Below, in pieces: positions 1-5,896 of a stretch of 29,248 nucleotides of DNA (position 1 is its first letter; every line of letters starts with the position of its first letter). Under the pieces are notes generated by a model. It did not search any database and was not told the DNA's origin. It worked only from the letters and a program-made list of their open reading frames with translations. The position numbers and the translations under genes are program-made. This DNA comes from JANDLT01 sp041743485 (lineage in GTDB: Bacteria; Acidobacteriota; Blastocatellia; Pyrinomonadales; Pyrinomonadaceae), in assembly GCA_041743485.1 (NCBI GenBank), contig JBGTMR010000044.1, forward strand, positions 1 through 29,248, in the 5' to 3' direction.

Positions 1-7
1 TTCCTGT

Positions 8-39
8 TTTCTACTTTCCGTTTTCTACTTTCTACTTTA
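8..39. repeat. Heptad-periodic repeat, left flank of tRNA-Ser
   Basis: The stretch consists of degenerate 7-bp units of the type CTTTCTA/TTTTCTA. Its 17-mer at 22-38 is the exact reverse complement of 138-154 on the other side of the tRNA, so the two flanks could pair around the tRNA transcript. Member of the family also seen at 136-236, 10179, 14605, 16131, 17206, 24412 and 25607. Confidence 0.75.
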
Positions 40-45
40 TCAAAG

Positions 46-132
46 CGGAGAGGGTGGGATTTGAACCCACGGTGGGGTTTCCCCCACTCCGGTTTTCGAG
101 ACCGGTGCACTAAGCCACTATGCGACCTCTCC
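46..132 (-). tRNA. tRNA-Ser (anticodon CGA)
   Basis: Read on the minus strand, the acceptor arm GGAGAGG (132-126) pairs with CCTCTCC (53-47), followed by discriminator G at 46. The anticodon loop CTCGAAA sits between CCGGT and ACCGG, giving anticodon CGA, which reads UCG serine codons. A long variable arm (GTGGGG/CCCCAC) and the T-loop GTTCAAATC are visible, as expected of a class II tRNA. CCA is not encoded. Both flanks carry the same 7-bp-periodic repeat in opposite orientation (see repeat entries). Confidence 0.96.
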
Positions 133-135
133 GAA

Positions 136-236
136 GCAAAGTAGAAAGTAGAAATGAGAAAGGAGAAGTTATAAGAAAACAATGGAAGCTCATTGTTCGT
201 GTTTTCTCATTTCTCATTTCTCCTTTCTACTTTGCG
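136..236. repeat. Heptad-periodic inverted repeat between tRNA-Ser and tadA
   Basis: The left arm at 136-168 (units AAAGTAG, AAAGTAG, AAATGAG, AAAGGAG) is complementary, with a few mismatches, to the right arm at 204-236 (TTCTCAT, TTCTCAT, TTCTCCT, TTCTACT). The right arm overlaps the 3' end of tadA: its last six sense codons before TGA at 216-214 lie in the repeat. A hairpin here could serve as a 3' end signal for tadA, although there is no clear U-run. Confidence 0.75.
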
Positions 237-693
237 AAAGTCTTTTTTGCAAAAAGAACTTTTGTATCAAGGCGCGTGCTTCGTCGGCAAGCACGCCGCT
301 TGTATATGAGATTTGATGGTTCAAAGAACTACTGTCGAGAATCCGAAAGATTGATTCAATCGCTCCGGCGCGTGGTTCGGGTGCGCCGTAAATCAGGCGT
401 GCGACGCGGGCTTGAATCAATGCTCCGGCGCACATCGCGCACGGTTCAATCGTCGAATAAACCTTTGCGCCGTTCAACCTGAAGTTCCTTGTTCGGTGCG
501 CGGCTTCGCGCAGGGCGACGATTTCCGCGTGTGCCGTCGGGTCACAGTCGCGGCGCGTGCGGTTGGCGGCGGCGGCGAGAAGTTGGTTGTCGAAACTTAC
601 GATGCACGCGCCGATGGGAACTTCGCCCGCTTCGCCCGCCGCCTGTGCCGCTTCGAGTGCGACGCGCATCCACTGTTCATCTTCCTCAAACAT
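214..693 (-). CDS. tadA: tRNA-specific adenosine deaminase TadA
   Basis: TadA deaminates A34 to inosine in tRNA-Arg(ACG), a cytosolic decoding function. The 159-residue protein has the cytidine-deaminase zinc motif: HAE with the metal ligand H55 and proton shuttle E57, then PCAMC with C85 and C88. The flanking sequences GEVPIGAC and NRTRRDCDPTAHAE are typical of the family and the length is normal. ATG at 693 is preferred to the in-frame TTG at 696. A good sigma70-type promoter lies 95-125 bp upstream. The last residues (QSRKEK) are encoded by a repeat arm and are probably not functional. Family and function are secure; the exact start is not. Confidence 0.95.
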   Translation of the reverse strand: MFEEDEQWMRVALEAAQAAGEAGEVPIGACIVSFDNQLLAAAANRTRRDCDPTAHAEIVALREAAHRTRNFRLNGAKVYSTIEPCAMCAGALIQARVARLIYGAPEPRAGAIESIFRILDSSSLNHQISYTSGVLADEARALIQKFFLQKRLSQSRKEK

Positions 694-786
694 CAATGCT
701 TCACTGAAACTGAGACACGCGGCAACGCTTTTCGGGTGCTAACCTCAAAACACGTTCGCTTAGTCACCATGCGGCGAAGACGAAAG

Positions 787-816
787 AATATAGGTTTGAC
801 CTTATAATCATGTCAA
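787..816 (-). promoter_or_regulatory. Predicted sigma70-type promoter of tadA
   Basis: On the minus strand TTGACA (816-811) is followed by an 18-bp spacer and TATATT (792-787). This is a near-consensus promoter pointing at tadA and would leave a leader of about 85-90 nt. Confidence 0.6.
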
Positions 817-989
817 GCAAGTTACTTTTCCCCTTAACCAAAATAACATCTCATGGTTGAACAACCGCAATCGGGCGGGCGTACATCGAAGTACGCGACG
901 AACAAGATTCGATATTGTTTCGCACCCTTGTTTAGTATTGTTCCGAAGTTATTTTTTAGATTTGAACTTGTAAGGAGGCGTTTCGCATT

Positions 990-1247
990 ATGGCAACTTA
1001 CCGCGACCCGGCGCGAGTGTTCGCACCGCTTGAAATCATTGAACGCCTGCTCGAAATACGTTACGAAGCAGGCTATGCGCCCGCGATTTACATTCAATCG
1101 TCCGACGACATCGCAACCTACCTTGACGCTTACGGCTTCGATGTTTATGCATTCGACGAAACCGAACCGGCGTTCCAATTCGGTAAATACAGCGCATCGT
1201 GTGTGCCGGGTGGCGACCACGCGCACGAATCCTTGATGGCGCATTGA
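990..1247 (+). CDS. Small protein of unknown function (85 aa)
   Basis: I do not recognise this protein. It has 85 residues, no signal peptide or membrane segment, and a mixed alpha/beta composition rich in Tyr and acidic residues. Support for a real gene is good: AAGGAGG at 972-978 is an almost perfect Shine-Dalgarno sequence 11 nt before ATG, and a hairpin with a T-run follows within 25 bp of the stop. It therefore looks like a monocistronic unit transcribed away from tadA and convergent with the phosphatase gene. Overlapping ORFs in the other frames lack ribosome-binding sites. Function unknown. Confidence 0.75.
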   Translation: MATYRDPARVFAPLEIIERLLEIRYEAGYAPAIYIQSSDDIATYLDAYGFDVYAFDETEPAFQFGKYSASCVPGGDHAHESLMAH

Positions 1248-1271
1248 CTCACACAATATGCTTACACAAAG

Positions 1272-1305
1272 AGCGAAGGAAACTAAAATAGTTCCCTTCG
1301 CTTTT
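1272..1305 (+). terminator. Rho-independent terminator after the 85-aa gene
   Basis: AGCGAAGGAAACT pairs with AGTTCCCTTCGCT with one mismatch around a short A-rich loop, followed by TTTTT. It can serve only the plus-strand gene ending at 1247; the gene on the other side ends at 1346 with no separate hairpin visible. Confidence 0.8.
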
Positions 1306-1345
1306 TGGCTTTTGCGCTCTTTAACTTGGCGTGTGTCCGCAATGC

Positions 1346-2671
1346 TTAAAGTTCTTCTAAAGCCCGCGCGACGACAAACGTGATGTCATCGGTCGCGCCG
1401 CGTCCTTCCGTCCACTTCATAACATCGGCGTAAATGAAATCTATCAACTCGCGCGAAGTTTTACCGTGTCCGGCGCGCACGGTTTCCGCGAGACGTTCGC
1501 GCCCGTATTCTTCGCTTGCGATGTTCTCCGCTTCCGTCACGCCGTCGGTGTAAAGCACAAGGGTTTGCCCGCGTTCGATGTGAAGATAATGTTCGTAATA
1601 CCTTGAGCCGGTGAACATACCGAGCGGCAACTCGCCGCGTTCGATGAAGCGCGCCGTGCCGTCCGTGTGCATCAAGAGCGGCGGGTTGTGTCCGGCGTTG
1701 GCGTAGGCGAGCGTCATGTTGGTCGCGTCCAGCACGCCGTAGAACGCCGTCACGAATTGGTTATGCTCGATGGATTCTTTCAGCAGTTGATTCGCTTTCG
1801 ACATCGAAACATTCGGGGCATAACCGATATGAATCGCGGCGCGCAGGGTCGCACGCAGAAACGCCATCAGAAGCGCGGCGGGTACGCCCTTGCCGGAAAC
1901 GTCCGCGATGACAAGTCCGAGTTGGTCTTCAAACACCGGAACGAAGTCGTAATAATCGCCGGAAACTTCTTCGGTCGCATAATTGAACGCGCTGATGTCG
2001 AAGCCGGGAAGCTGCGGGTTGCGATTCGGAAACAAGGAAAGTTGCACCGAGCGCGCGACTTCCAACTGCGCTTCGAGTCGCTTCTTCTGCACGAGTTGTT
2101 CATGCAACATCGCCTTCTCGATGATGATGGCGACTTGCGAAGCAAGCAGCATCAAGACTTCCAAATCGTCGTTCGTGTACGCATTGAGTTTGTCGCTTTC
2201 CAAATCGAAAACGCCTATGACTTCATCATTCGAGATAATCGGAGCGACCATTTCGGAGCGCGTTTTTTCGCGGGCGTTTAAGTATCGCGGGTCGTGCCGC
2301 ACGTCCGGCGAGATGACGGCTTCGCCCGTTTGCGCGACGAAACCGATGATGCCTTCGCCCGCTTTGAGACGCAGTTCGAGCAGTTCGTCAATGTCGTAAC
2401 CGCGCACAAATTCCGAGCGAAAAACCGTGTACGCGCCTTCCTTATTTCCCTTCTCCGATGTCTGCTTATCCAATGGCTGCTGGTTGATGAGATACACGCC
2501 GCACGCATCGTAAGGCAGCAGCGAGCCGAGTGTTTCAATCACGAGTCCCATAACTTCTTCGGGGTCGAGTGAGCGGGAAATCTTTTTCGTGATGTCGAGA
2601 AGCAACCGCAGTTTATCAACGACGGTGAGTGCGCTCTGCGAAGTTACGGCTGCTTGAAGTTGGTTAATCAT
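1346..2671 (-). CDS. GAF domain / PP2C-type (RsbU/SpoIIE-like) serine phosphatase
   Basis: A 441-residue cytosolic signalling phosphatase. A GAF sensor domain occupies about residues 22-187, a short helical linker 188-215 and a SpoIIE/RsbU PP2C domain about 225-440. Metal-binding motifs are intact: GDYYDF (about 238), DVSGKG (257), YTDGVTE (374) and ATDDIT (427). By family knowledge such proteins dephosphorylate STAS anti-anti-sigma factors; no partner gene is nearby, so the target is unknown. A TTG at 2716 would extend the protein by 15 residues, but it lies only 7 nt beyond a TATAAT box, so ATG at 2671 fits a leadered transcript better. The gene is monocistronic. Confidence 0.92.
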   Translation of the reverse strand: MINQLQAAVTSQSALTVVDKLRLLLDITKKISRSLDPEEVMGLVIETLGSLLPYDACGVYLINQQPLDKQTSEKGNKEGAYTVFRSEFVRGYDIDELLELRLKAGEGIIGFVAQTGEAVISPDVRHDPRYLNAREKTRSEMVAPIISNDEVIGVFDLESDKLNAYTNDDLEVLMLLASQVAIIIEKAMLHEQLVQKKRLEAQLEVARSVQLSLFPNRNPQLPGFDISAFNYATEEVSGDYYDFVPVFEDQLGLVIADVSGKGVPAALLMAFLRATLRAAIHIGYAPNVSMSKANQLLKESIEHNQFVTAFYGVLDATNMTLAYANAGHNPPLLMHTDGTARFIERGELPLGMFTGSRYYEHYLHIERGQTLVLYTDGVTEAENIASEEYGRERLAETVRAGHGKTSRELIDFIYADVMKWTEGRGATDDITFVVARALEEL

Positions 2672-2723
2672 TATGTCGTGTTCCCGAAATACCGGCTTAA
2701 CCGGAGTTAGATGCAACCTTTGA

Positions 2724-2753
2724 ATTATAACCTCATGTTACTAGGCAGTGAAT
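2724..2753 (-). promoter_or_regulatory. Predicted promoter of the GAF/PP2C phosphatase gene
   Basis: On the minus strand TTCACT (2753-2748), a 17-bp spacer and a consensus TATAAT (2729-2724). The expected transcription start near 2717 falls on the alternative TTG codon. The sequence CATGAGGTTATAA around the -10 box recurs exactly upstream of the S41 protease gene (9878-9890). Confidence 0.6.
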
Positions 2754-3011
2754 CTTTAGCCCGATTCATCGGGCTTTCCGCCGCAGGCGGCACATAGACC
2801 AGCCGTTCACGGCTGGGGAAACGAAGGGAACAAGTTCGGAGGGCGTTTTAACGTCCTTCTCCCGGTGGCTTAAAGCCACTACGTTGAAAGCCCGTTGAAA
2901 CGGGCTGAGTGATATTGCATGTCCCCACGCGATAAAATCGCGTGGCTAGTCGCCGCTTCGCGGAAAGCCGCGTGAACGCGGCTCAAATCCAATTCGCGTA
3001 AGCTGAGTTAA
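2745..3011. repeat. Mosaic palindrome array A
   Basis: At least seven different short palindromes in a row: 2758-2775 AGCCCGATTCATCGGGCT, 2799-2816 CCAGCCGTTCACGGCTGG, 2841-2856 GGGCGTTTTAACGTCC, 2865-2879 GTGGCTTAAAGCCAC, 2889-2906 AGCCCGTTGAAACGGGCT, 2925-2945 (stems CCACGCGAT/ATCGCGTGG) and 2966-2983 AGCCGCGTGAACGCGGCT. The right end GCGTAAGCTGAGT (2997-3009) matches, with one change, the terminal repeat of array B at 28363-28654. It lies between the 3' end of the primase gene and the phosphatase promoter. It is non-coding in all frames as far as I can see. Confidence 0.85.
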
Positions 3012-3030
3012 TAACGTCTTTCGCACATCG

Positions 3031-4170
3031 CTAAACGCTTTTATGTTCAAGCGCGGCATCGGTCAACAACGCCAACTCAAGCGCGGCGGACGAGCGGGCG
3101 CGAAAAAAATCGTTCACATCCGATGCTAAATTAAGCGTCGCAGGATTCATACCGCGCCCCTGAAACATCTCCGCGTAACGTCGGGCGGCGCGGCGTCCCG
3201 TCTCATCGGGGTCAAGCGCGATGACGATTTGAAAACGCGCGAGTGACGGCAACCATTCTTCGCGCATCCCACCCGCACCGACAAGCCCCACGGCGTTGAA
3301 ATTGTGAGTGATAAGCGTCAGGGTATCGGTGAAGCCTTCGACGAGATAAACGACGGAACCGCTCGATAGTTCAGCAAGACTGTCAATGTTATAAAGCGAC
3401 GGAATGTTGCCGCGCATGTTGTGCCAACGCGGTTGGACGCGCGGGCTGGTGGTGCGGGCTTGGAAGTATTGCGCCTCTCCTTCGACGTAAAATGGAAACA
3501 ACAAACGGTGAAGATAGAACGTCAGATGCTCACGCGAATTGAACAGTCCGCTTCGCTGTAATTCATCGAGCGCGAACTCATCATGCATACTCCGCATCAC
3601 GCGGCGATAAGCTTCACGCGGAAAATACGTCACGCCGAGACGCTCACACGTCAGACGACTGATGCCGCGTTTCTGTAAATAGTTCATGCCTTCGCTTCCG
3701 TCTTCACGACGGCAAACGCGCAAAAACTCCGCGCAGATAACTTGCCGACGTTCGAGTGAAAGCGTCTCCGAAACATCCGGCGTTTCGCTTTCGATGATGT
3801 CCGGCGCAGCGCGAAGGCTCAAAGGTAACTGTCGCGTGTTCGCGTCGTCCAACCCGACTTCCTTCGCCAACTCACTGACGGCGCGTGCGAAAGAAACATC
3901 GCGCATCAATTCATAAAAACGAATCGCGTCGCCGCCCTCATCGCGTGAAAAGCAATGAAACAATCCGCGCGTCAAATCAACGGATAAACCCGGATGACCT
4001 TTGCCCGAATGAGCGTGTGACGGTATTGGACACAAGGCTTGAAGGCGGTTGCGGTTGATGCGCGCGTGCGGGCAGAAGCTTCGATAAAACGATTGATAAT
4101 CGAGGCGCGATTTAACGGCTTCGCAAAGTTCGCGTAATCGTTCGCGTGGCTGATGTGCGTCGTCCGTCAT
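3031..4170 (-). CDS. DnaG-like primase (CHC2 zinc finger + TOPRIM), 379 aa
   Basis: Predicted to synthesise RNA primers. An N-terminal CHC2-type finger spans residues 33-90 (C47, H52, C73, then the typical GGDAIRFYEL), and a TOPRIM core sits near 270-345 with VEGFTD (E278) and DPDETG (D320, D322). At 379 residues it lacks the helicase-interaction domain of chromosomal DnaG (about 600), so it resembles phage or plasmid primases. The fourth zinc ligand is missing: CFSRDEGG replaces CFGCGxGG. The longer open frame (to 4428) covers the ImmA-like gene in another frame; ATG at 4170 begins 7 nt after that gene's stop, suggesting one transcript. No good Shine-Dalgarno is seen, consistent with coupling. 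Confidence 0.86.
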   Translation of the reverse strand: MTDDAHQPRERLRELCEAVKSRLDYQSFYRSFCPHARINRNRLQALCPIPSHAHSGKGHPGLSVDLTRGLFHCFSRDEGGDAIRFYELMRDVSFARAVSELAKEVGLDDANTRQLPLSLRAAPDIIESETPDVSETLSLERRQVICAEFLRVCRREDGSEGMNYLQKRGISRLTCERLGVTYFPREAYRRVMRSMHDEFALDELQRSGLFNSREHLTFYLHRLLFPFYVEGEAQYFQARTTSPRVQPRWHNMRGNIPSLYNIDSLAELSSGSVVYLVEGFTDTLTLITHNFNAVGLVGAGGMREEWLPSLARFQIVIALDPDETGRRAARRYAEMFQGRGMNPATLNLASDVNDFFRARSSAALELALLTDAALEHKSV

Positions 4171-4177
4171 AACTGTT

Positions 4178-4921
4178 TTATGACGCAGGTTGATTCTGAT
4201 TCTGACGATTAAGTGCGGTGCGCGGCGGAGTCTCTTGTGGATGACGGTTGCGGTATTCACCCCACAAACGCGAAACCTTGATGCGGTACTCGACGAGTTC
4301 GCGCGAGACGCCGAAGTGTTCCGCGATGAATTTCGACGTGCGGTTTTTAAGCACGAAGTTTTGCAAACTCGCAAAGGGGACGAGTGCCGCTGCCCCGATT
4401 GAATACGCCGCTTCTTCGTCCGCTTCATTGTAATCGCGTGCGATGAGTTTGCCCCCTTTGTTTTCGGTGACGACGGCGAGGCGGTTCGGCTTGTGTCCCA
4501 GAAAGACGTGGCAAACTTCTTCCATCAACGTCGCATTGTTGCGCTGCCGCCCGTGACGCGGATTCAAAATCACCAACCGCCAACCGTTCGGCAACGGACG
4601 CGAACACGTTCCTCCCGACCATGAATCCATTCCCGCGCCTAGCAAATGCTCCCGCGCCTCATCCGACAAACCTTTTATCTGCTCGAAATCCACCACCATC
4701 AACTTCGCAAACAACGCCAACTCAAACGGGTCGAGCGGCTCATCATCACGCTTTAACCCTGCGAACTCGCGCAACCCTTGCGCCCGCAATTCGTACTGTC
4801 TGCCTTTATACGTCGGTGGTTGTACGCGCTCGTTCACAATCTTGATTGATGACTTCGCCTTCAATGTTCGGACATTGTTCCGGTTAGCCGACACGACTAA
4901 GCCGCGCTGCCATGATAGCAA
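4178..4921 (-). CDS. ImmA/IrrE-like metallopeptidase-family protein with altered HEXXH
   Basis: Resembles the ImmA/IrrE (DUF955) family, whose members cleave an XRE repressor encoded beside them, as in ICEBs1 ImmA/ImmR. About residues 60-220 carry the family pattern: NPRHGRQRNN, then EEVCHVFLGH at 134-143, then EADEEAAYSIGAAALVP, where family members supply a third metal ligand. The first His of HEXXH is replaced by Glu134, while H138 and H143 remain. The frame opens with TTG at 4921 inside a hairpin (4900-4928). GTG codons at 4894 or 4837 are equally possible, and the true N-terminus is probably further in. The Gln/Asn/Pro-rich tail is likely disordered. Gene order xre-immA-primase implies an operon. 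Confidence 0.8.
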   Translation of the reverse strand: MLSWQRGLVVSANRNNVRTLKAKSSIKIVNERVQPPTYKGRQYELRAQGLREFAGLKRDDEPLDPFELALFAKLMVVDFEQIKGLSDEAREHLLGAGMDSWSGGTCSRPLPNGWRLVILNPRHGRQRNNATLMEEVCHVFLGHKPNRLAVVTENKGGKLIARDYNEADEEAAYSIGAAALVPFASLQNFVLKNRTSKFIAEHFGVSRELVEYRIKVSRLWGEYRNRHPQETPPRTALNRQNQNQPAS

Positions 4922-4928
4922 CGCGGCT
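4900..4928 (-). promoter_or_regulatory. Hairpin at the 5' end of the immA-like gene
   Basis: An 11-bp stem with one G-T pair (AGCCGCGTTGC / GCAGCGCGGCT on the minus strand) and a 7-nt loop covers the TTG candidate start. There is no U-run, so it is unlikely to be a terminator. It could limit translation, or simply be a relic of the AGCC...GGCT palindrome family seen in arrays A and B. Confidence 0.4.
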
Positions 4929-4956
4929 CATAGAGAAGCGAATTTTAGCGTGCGGT

Positions 4957-4998
4957 TATTTCTTGCGTCCGCGCGTCTATTTCTTGCGTCCGCGCGTC
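4957..4998. repeat. Perfect 21-bp tandem duplication at the xre stop codon
   Basis: Positions 4957-4977 are repeated exactly at 4978-4998. The unit includes the last codons of the XRE gene and its TAG, so the duplication leaves the protein unchanged and adds a copy of the tail codons after the stop. Confidence 0.9.
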
Positions 4999-5402
4999 GG
5001 CGCGCTGCCGGGAACGCTGAACTGCGTATAAGCGACGCGGAAAAGTTCCGCCAGCGACTTCGCGGTTTCGGGTGACAGATTACGGTCGGCGCGCAAATGG
5101 GCTTCGACAATATCGGGCGTCGCTTCGTGTGGAAAATAAACGACGGGTGAAATACCCTTATCGCCTTTGCCCTGCGCCGAGTTCATTACGCGCTCAATCG
5201 GCATGTTAAGCCAAGTGGTGAGCGATGCGATGTTGTCGGCATCCGGCTTGCCCGTACCGTTCTCGATGCGCGAAAGCGTTGAAGCCGAAACGCCCGTCAC
5301 GTCCGCGACATCGCGCAAACTCAAACCCGATTCTTCGCGCTTGCGCTTAATTGAACGTCCCAGTTCAATCGTGTTCACCAAACTTTTAATTGATTGTGCC
5401 AT
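4977..5402 (-). CDS. XRE-family transcriptional regulator
   Basis: A 141-residue DNA-binding protein with a Cro/CI helix-turn-helix at about residues 14-70: a LSLRDVADVTGVSASTLSRIENG core with the recognition helix near 39-49. The C-terminal half has no recognised domain and ends in basic RGRKK. ATG at 5402 has AGGAG 10 nt upstream. Placed directly before an ImmA/IrrE-like gene, it fits the repressor half of a repressor/anti-repressor pair. It probably binds the repeated palindromic sites in the divergent intergenic region (5512-5527, 5550-5565), controlling both arms of the cassette; this is inference from position and symmetry. Confidence 0.88.
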   Translation of the reverse strand: MAQSIKSLVNTIELGRSIKRKREESGLSLRDVADVTGVSASTLSRIENGTGKPDADNIASLTTWLNMPIERVMNSAQGKGDKGISPVVYFPHEATPDIVEAHLRADRNLSPETAKSLAELFRVAYTQFSVPGSAPTRGRKK

Positions 5403-5511
5403 ATCCGTTTTCTCCTCATTTTGCCATGACCGTTTCGCCTTGTGTCCGAACCCCTGACGGCTTCAACTAACCGCCAACTTACCACAATATAAATCCTAGA
5501 TGCAACACTGT

Positions 5512-5527
5512 GTTTTACGCTTGCAAC
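5512..5527. promoter_or_regulatory. Operator-like site O1 (GTTTTACGCTTGCAAC)
   Basis: Imperfect palindrome matching site O2 at 13 of 16 positions; shared consensus GTTTYACGCWTGMAAC. It lies 110 bp upstream of the xre start, inside the divergent promoter region. Confidence 0.5.
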
Positions 5528-5547
5528 AAACGGGTTCGAGTGGTACA

Positions 5548-5567
5548 CTGTTTCACGCATGAAACAG
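5548..5567. promoter_or_regulatory. Operator-like site O2, perfect palindrome
   Basis: CTGTTTCA and TGAAACAG form a perfect 8-bp inverted repeat around CGCA. It overlaps the proposed -35 of the rightward promoter, where a repressor would block transcription. It starts 38 bp from O1. Further WTGMAAC half-sites occur at 5500-5506 and 5582-5588. Confidence 0.6.
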
Positions 5568-5579
5568 ACCTGCTAAATA
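5551..5579 (+). promoter_or_regulatory. Candidate rightward promoter of the cassette
   Basis: TTTCAC (5551-5556), a 17-bp spacer and TAAATA (5574-5579), 44 bp before the first gene of the right arm. The match to consensus is moderate, but spacing and overlap with O2 make it the best candidate. Confidence 0.4.
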
Positions 5580-5622
5580 TCATGCAACGTTGGTTACAAA
5601 TCAGGCTTAGGAGCAAGGGACG

Positions 5623-5844
5623 ATGAGTGAAACGAGCGAAGCGATTTGGGAAACATTCGACGGATTATTCAAGACGCTTTACCGTCAGGGCGAGCGCGTC
5701 GAACAACTTGAGCGGCGCGTGATTGACCTCGAAGGGCGTTTGCAAGAGCGCGCGGCAATCAGCATCAACACGCACAACAGCGGCGGCACGCTTAGCCGAT
5801 TTGAAGCGATTGAAGACAACTTCCCTGCCGAACGCGCGGCATAA
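5623..5844 (+). CDS. Small coiled-coil protein (73 aa)
   Basis: Unrecognised small protein and first gene of the right arm. Residues about 15-45 (GERVEQLERRVIDLEGRLQE) show a clear heptad pattern of Leu/Val expected of a coiled coil, so it may oligomerise or act as an adaptor. The rest is polar with no membrane segment. AGGAG at 5609-5613 precedes the ATG. The Rad52-like gene follows after 52 bp in the same orientation with its own AAGGAG, so the two are probably co-transcribed from the promoter overlapping O2. Its role beside primase and Rad52 genes is unknown. Confidence 0.72.
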   Translation: MSETSEAIWETFDGLFKTLYRQGERVEQLERRVIDLEGRLQERAAISINTHNSGGTLSRFEAIEDNFPAERAA

Positions 5845-5896
5845 CAGGGCATTCAACTTGGACGAAGATTTGACGAGGAAAAGGAGCTAGAAACCG

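Noticed and set aside
46..168. tRNA-Ser as an integration site for a mobile element
   Set aside because: No duplicated tRNA 3' end or integrase gene is present within the window, and the neighbouring genes (tadA) are housekeeping.
2745..3011. CRISPR array
   Set aside because: The units are different palindromes of varied length with no constant repeat or unique spacers, and no cas genes are present.
4171..4428. 86-residue N-terminal extension of the primase
   Set aside because: It runs inside the ImmA-like gene in another frame, is very basic/Ser-rich and lacks conserved residues; ATG 4170 gives the normal primase N-terminus.
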